The notes beneath the pieces are model-generated. The model was not told the DNA's origin. It ran no database searches and saw nothing but the letters and a program-made list of their open reading frames with translations. The position numbers were made by a program, and so were the translations under genes. Positions 31,954 to 34,957 of a stretch of 34,957 nt of DNA are shown here, in pieces (within the stretch, counting starts at the first letter, position 1; each line of letters opens with the position of its first letter). Source of the stretch: Syntrophaceae bacterium (GTDB lineage Bacteria > Desulfobacterota > BSN033 > UBA1163); NCBI GenBank assembly GCA_018333715.1, contig JAGXSW010000188.1:1-34957 (forward strand), written 5' to 3'.

Positions 31954-32788
31954 TTGCTTAAGTTTACCACAACCTGTAAGGGAAAAACCTTCCTAACATT
32001 TGTAATGCTTTTGTGCTTTCTTATTTCCGGTTTGTCGGGATGCGGCAAGGAAGCAAAAAAGGAGAAGCACTGGAAGAGGGGAGAGAAGTATTTCTCGGAA
32101 AACAAATTCAAAGAAGCCATCATCGAATACAAGAATGTTCTCCAGATCGACCCGAAAGATTCAAAAAAGATAACCCAAAATCTTTTATGGGACATCACTT
32201 CCTTGGCCTTGCCCATCTCGGCAACAGGGATATCCAGCAGGGAAAGACGGCGCTGGCCGAGGCCGTCAAACTGAATCCCAACTGGATTGAAGGGAGGTTG
32301 CTGATTGCGGATATCCACCTCAGGACAGGGGCTTTAGATTTAGAGCTTATCCGTAAATAATGATTGTTTGTAATATCCCCCTTTGGAAAAGGGGGATTTA
32401 GGGGGATTTGCCCAAGGTTGCCACTTTAAATCCCCCCCCACCCCCCTTTACTAAAGGGGGGAAAGTTATTTATGGATAAGTTCTTAGTCATTGAGGAAGC
32501 GCAGGAGATTTTAAAAAGGGATCCCAAATCGATCCAGGCCCATTTAGCCCTCGGGAATGCCTATCTCCTGAAGAGGGATATCCCGAAAGCCGGCAAGTCT
32601 TTTGAAGAAGTCATTCAGATCGCGCCTGATAATCCCGCAGGATATTTCCATAAAGGACGAATCCTTTTGGCGCAAAGGAACAGTTTCCGGATGCCCCCCA
32701 CATCTCGGATACCCTCGGATGGGTTTATTACAAAAAGAATATCTTCACCCGTGCGATTACCTATTTGAGAACCCTTCGCAGGCTCTGA
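31954..32788 (+). pseudogene. TPR-repeat lipoprotein, broken by frameshifts and a MITE
   Basis: The N-terminus (from about TTG 31954) has a lipoprotein signal (FLTFVMLLCFLISGLSGCG, lipobox LSGC) and a first TPR (RGEKYFSENKFKEAIIEYKN...QIDP). The frame then changes near 32160-32195, beside A-rich runs; the TPR theme continues as FLGLAHLGNRDIQQGKTALA until 32340, is cut by a 145-bp element, resumes as EEAQEILKRDPKSIQAHLAL, changes frame again near 32670, and continues as SDTLGWVYYKKNIFTRAITY to a TGA at 32786-32788. Three lesions make a functional product unlikely. Homologues are outer-membrane or periplasmic TPR lipoproteins, often of exopolysaccharide or PEP-CTERM export systems; no such genes are in view. 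Confidence 0.8.
32341..32485. mobile_element. MITE-like element inside the TPR pseudogene (145 bp)
   Basis: Ends at 32341-32360 and 32466-32485 are inverted repeats around CTTATCC(G/A)TAAATAA, with 17 of 20 bases matching. The interior is a large inverted repeat of ATCCCCCTTT and AAAGGGGGAT-type tracts. There is no coding capacity. The reading frame of the TPR gene is recognisable on both sides, so the insertion point is well defined. Confidence 0.7.
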
Positions 32789-33090
32789 CCGGGGTCCTCT
32801 TTTGGCCAACCCCTCCTCAACCCTGATTGAGATTATTCGTCAACTCGATCCCCCTCCAGACCGTCAAGTTTCCCAATCCGATATCCAGACCTTTTTGGAT
32901 GAGGGATGGGAAAACTTTTTCACTTTTTAGTGGTAATCCATCGGGACAAAATGGAAAATATTTTCCATTATTAAGAATCTTAAAGTATTCAGAATAAATC
33001 CATAATATAATGATTATCAATAGTTGGGATTCTACCTCAAATGTGGTATCAAAATTGCTTTTAAAGCATTGGATAAGAACCATATAAAAT
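32789..33090 (+). other. gap with a 20-bp perfect palindrome, no supported gene
   Basis: The first 140 bases read plausibly as a protein end on the plus strand (EIIRQLDPPPDRQVSQSDIQ ... ENFFTF, stop near 32930), perhaps the tail of the decayed TPR gene or of another lost gene. At 32950-32969 is the perfect palindrome AATGGAAAATATTTTCCATT. A small GCTTTTAAAGC palindrome and a TATAAA lie shortly before the ATG at 33091. A 105-codon minus-strand frame here is AT-rich and looks non-coding. Confidence 0.4.
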
Positions 33091-33942
33091 ATGAAAAATA
33101 ATTCTATTTTTAATGCCCAGAACGATTTATTCAATTCTATTTTTCCTCAATCGGATAAAAGCGATCCCGGCTCACTCGAATTTAAAAAACAATCCAATGA
33201 ACCGCATGGTTCATTCAAATCTTCTCTTCTCATCGAATTGATTCAACGCATTGACCATTCACTTGAATCCATCAAATATTTTACGCAAATATCCCGAGGA
33301 AAATTCAGGGATAAAACCTTCGATGATCATTTCCATCATATTCTCAATGAGGAGATCGGGAAGGTCGATCTGCTCCTGAGCTCTGTTCTGAATTACCTCA
33401 AGGTCAATTCCACGGAAACAAAAATAAATACGGTGCACGCCCTCATTGAAAATGCGCTGAAGAAGAACCAAACCCAAATGGAAGAAAAGAAGATTCGAGT
33501 GTTTAAAAAATTTGAAGAAGACCTTCCCGAAACCGTCACTCCAGATGAACATTTGAGATATATTTTAGACTCCACCCTCAAGTATGCAATCCGATGGATG
33601 CCTCTCAATGGAGGGGTTGGCTTTATGACCAGATTGTTTATCAATCAGAAGGGCCCTGGAGGGGGCGGCGCCTCATCCATCGGGGAAGGAAAATATATTG
33701 GAATATCGGTCCTCTTCGATGGTTATAGAAAAACGATAGAGCCATTTGAGACAATCCTGAAAGGCCCCCCTCCAGAAAAGAAAGAAACGCTCGATTTTGA
33801 GTTAAAACTCATTGACCAAATGGTCAAAAAAAATCAAGGGATGATGGAATTTAAAATAGATGCCCAAAAGGGAAGGACATTAATCACTTTAAAATTTCCA
33901 GTGGAGAGAAGGAAGGTCGTTTATTATCCATCGATCAATTAA
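33091..33942 (+). CDS. degenerate histidine-kinase-like protein
   Basis: A 283-residue soluble protein. Residues about 44-105 (FKSSLLIELIQRIDHSLESI, then YFTQISRGKFRDKTFDDHF) follow the dimerisation helix pattern of kinases whose usual text is AHEIKNPL-x-SIKxFTQ. The phosphoacceptor H-E/D is not conserved, although an H remains in IDHSL. Residues about 110-270 follow the ATPase domain: NALKKNQTQMEEKKIRV, then HLRYILDSTLKYAIRWMP in place of the N-box, no convincing DxGxG, and a final RTLITLKFPVERR as in true kinases. It may be a pseudokinase or scaffold. There is no sensor domain and no response regulator nearby. It could also be a decaying kinase gene, although the frame is fully open. Confidence 0.7.
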   Translation: MKNNSIFNAQNDLFNSIFPQSDKSDPGSLEFKKQSNEPHGSFKSSLLIELIQRIDHSLESIKYFTQISRGKFRDKTFDDHFHHILNEEIGKVDLLLSSVLNYLKVNSTETKINTVHALIENALKKNQTQMEEKKIRVFKKFEEDLPETVTPDEHLRYILDSTLKYAIRWMPLNGGVGFMTRLFINQKGPGGGGASSIGEGKYIGISVLFDGYRKTIEPFETILKGPPPEKKETLDFELKLIDQMVKKNQGMMEFKIDAQKGRTLITLKFPVERRKVVYYPSIN

Positions 33943-34072
33943 ATAATGCCCCAAGCCCTGAGGGCACACACGAATGATGAAAATGACGAATTTCACGAAT
34001 GGTAACAAATGGTTCTACATTCGTGTCATTCGCTTTAATTCGTGTTATTTGGTTCTATTTCCTAATTAAAGG
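33943..34072. repeat. ATTCGT-type inverted repeats
   Basis: ACGAAT and ATTCGT units occur in both orientations from 33970 to 34050 (for example ACGAATGATGAAAATGACGA and ATTCGTGTCATTCG). A related cluster lies at 15667-15727 next to the hyuA stop. Non-coding. Confidence 0.4.
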
Positions 34073-34081
34073 ATGAGAGAT

Positions 34082-34342
34082 ATGGAACATATGTTGGCCT
34101 ATGAATTCTACCATCACGATCATGAGAACGAACCTCAATTAATTGGAATTCTTCCTGAAAGAAGAAAGGACCCGCAACGAATCAACCCTGAATCGATAAT
34201 GAATTGGGCGAAAAAGATTTTAGGGAACGGTTGGAATATGAGCAGAATTGATTTTGTTGAAGTGACCATCGACAAGATGACAGGTGAAATGATGGAATCT
34301 AAACAGAATGTTAAAGATTTCGAAGAAGAGAAAAAATATTGA
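34082..34342 (+). CDS. small hypothetical protein
   Basis: 86 residues from the ATG at 34082, which has AAAGGATGAGAG just upstream; an in-frame ATG at 34073 lies within that ribosome binding site and is less likely. The protein is charged and soluble: histidine/glutamate-rich start (YEFYHHDHENEPQLIGILPE), then a helical region and VEVTIDKMTGEM. No family is recognised. The coding look is fair: balanced composition and a good ribosome binding site. It may be co-transcribed with the kinase-like gene 140 bases upstream, although repeats lie between them. Confidence 0.6.
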   Translation: MEHMLAYEFYHHDHENEPQLIGILPERRKDPQRINPESIMNWAKKILGNGWNMSRIDFVEVTIDKMTGEMMESKQNVKDFEEEKKY

Positions 34343-34447
34343 TCGTCCCTCCATAAAATGAGTGATTGATTTCGACGGCGATCTCCTCCTCCCGGGAATA
34401 TTCCGGCCCTAATCGCTTGGGCCTCCATCCAGGAACCCGTTCTAAAT

Positions 34448-34573
34448 TCTAACCAAAAATATTTGAAATTCTTTAAATAATTCCTCCCCCTTCGCGCAGG
34501 CAAGCGCCGTGGGCAGGGGAGTTTTTTGGCAAAATCGATTTTATAAGTGTTAGAAACAAATTCTCAAATCTTA
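34448..34573. mobile_element. repeat element with variable GC-rich core, copy 2
   Basis: The left border TCTAACCAAAAATATTTGAA and the right border (GGGGAGTTTTTTGGCAAAAT ... GTTAGAAACAAATTCTCAAA) match the element at 22313-22525 apart from small differences, but the core is much shorter. It is non-coding and lies in the 540-base gap between the small hypothetical gene and the tRNA. Confidence 0.5.
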
Positions 34574-34580
34574 TTTCCTT

Positions 34581-34660
34581 GTAGCCGCAACCTTCAGGTT
34601 GCGTTTCAGGATCGGTATTACATTGGAGGCCGATACGCAGGCTAAAGCCTTCGCCTGCCA
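34581..34660. repeat. REP-like element with GTAG foot
   Basis: GTAG (34581-34584) is followed by the hairpin CGCAACC (34586-34592)/GGTTGCG (34597-34603) with loop TTCA. About 35 bases on, a second hairpin has arms GCAGGC (34637-34642) and GCCTGC (34653-34658), without a preserved inverted foot. This is the same general design as the pairs at 2184 and 6342. Confidence 0.55.
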
Positions 34661-34720
34661 TTTTTTTTCAAATTATCGACTATCTTTTGTTGAATGATTT
34701 GAAAAAGGGCCTAAAAGGTC

Positions 34721-34750
34721 TTGACATAAAACAGAACATTTTCATAAAAT
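34721..34750 (+). promoter_or_regulatory. promoter-like sequence upstream of a mini-ORF
   Basis: TTGACA (34721-34726), 18-base spacer, TAAAAT (34745-34750). About 32 bases later comes AAGGAGGAA (34782-34790), followed by a 16-codon frame from TTG 34796 to TGA 34844-34846. A strong promoter and ribosome binding site in front of so short a frame may be a leader peptide or the remnant of a gene start. Confidence 0.4.
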
Positions 34751-34842
34751 GAGCCGATCCGTCCAGATAGAAAGAATTCTCAAGGAGGAATAAATTTGGC
34801 ATCACTCTTGTTGCTAATAGATAAAATTTGTTTTAGATATTC

Positions 34843-34871
34843 TTGACGAAATAATATAAAAATCATATTGT
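34843..34871 (+). promoter_or_regulatory. tRNA promoter
   Basis: TTGACG (34843-34848), a 17-base spacer, and TATTGT (34866-34871), ending 11 bases before the mature tRNA 5' end. The -35 overlaps the stop of the upstream 16-codon frame. Confidence 0.55.
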
Positions 34872-34882
34872 TGGATTGAGTT

Positions 34883-34956
34883 GCCCCTGTAGCTCAGGTG
34901 GATAGAGCAACGGATTCCTAATCCGTGTGCCGCCCGTTCGAGTCGGGCCAGGGGCG
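34883..34956 (+). tRNA. tRNA-Arg (anticodon CCU)
   Basis: A full cloverleaf can be drawn: acceptor GCCCCTG (34883-34889) with CAGGGGC (34949-34955), anticodon stem ACGGA/TCCGT with loop TTCCTAA giving anticodon CCT at 34917-34919, and T arm GCCCG-TTCGAGT-CGGGC. The discriminator is G at 34956; the window ends one base later, so whether CCA is encoded cannot be seen. It decodes AGG. Confidence 0.95.
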
Positions 34957-34957
34957 C

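Noticed and set aside
32817-33134. 105-codon minus-strand frame
   Set aside because: AT-rich, overlaps the start of the kinase-like gene, no ribosome binding site and no recognisable motif.

Overview
The window looks like chromosome of an anaerobic Desulfobacterota-type bacterium (formerly Deltaproteobacteria; a syntroph or sulfate reducer of aromatic compounds). This is inferred from gene content, not from a marker gene: a CoA-dependent anaerobic catabolic cluster with a B12 mutase, GlcF/HdrD-type Fe-S redox proteins, a selenocysteine-encoding glutaredoxin, and many short palindromic repeats and MITE-like elements in the gaps.

Layout. 1-1620 (minus): 5' part of a multi-PAS/GAF sensor, cut by the window edge. 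1939-2187: orphan small ORF. 2693-12099 (minus): operon reading livK-livH-livM-livG-livF, then the three subunits of a molybdenum hydroxylase (FAD, 2Fe-2S, molybdopterin), with a REP-associated transposase (RAYT) lodged between the small and large subunit genes. 12310-23227 (minus): operon reading GntR/FCD regulator, B12-dependent acyl-CoA mutase small and large subunits, 3-hydroxyacyl-CoA dehydrogenase/enoyl-CoA hydratase fusion, hyuA, hyuB, a remnant transporter and a PaaK-like CoA ligase. 23422-27833 (plus): divergent operon of two FAD-linked oxidases flanking a CCG-domain Fe-S protein. 27920-28400: DUF4258/DUF2283 pair. 28474-28734: glutaredoxin with in-frame UGA. 28845-31598 (minus): UvrA-family protein. 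31954-32788: decayed TPR lipoprotein gene with a MITE in it. 33091-34342: degenerate histidine-kinase-like protein and a small hypothetical. 34883-34956: tRNA-Arg(CCU).

How the genes may work together. Molybdenum hydroxylase, ATP-dependent hydantoinase/oxoprolinase-type HyuAB, PaaK-like CoA ligase, carbon-skeleton mutase, hydratase/dehydrogenase and a Liv-type importer form the enzyme set described for anaerobic indoleacetate (auxin) degradation in Aromatoleum: CoA activation, hydroxylation of the indole ring to a lactam, ATP-driven lactam opening, B12 rearrangement of an aryl-succinyl-CoA, and beta-oxidation toward 2-aminobenzoyl-CoA. The substrate is an inference. A near-identical palindromic motif, GGATAC(T/A)GTATACAG(T/A)A, sits at the heads of both minus-strand operons, so the GntR protein probably controls both.

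The most unusual local feature is the RAYT gene. Two 63-bp REP dyads (61/63 identical by eye, 45-bp internal period) lie in frame inside its coding sequence, and another REP forms its C-terminal codons. The window also carries at least three other GTAG-foot hairpin pairs whose stems differ while pairing is kept. The second clear recoding signal is the UGA of the glutaredoxin, followed at bSECIS distance by an 8-bp perfect hairpin.
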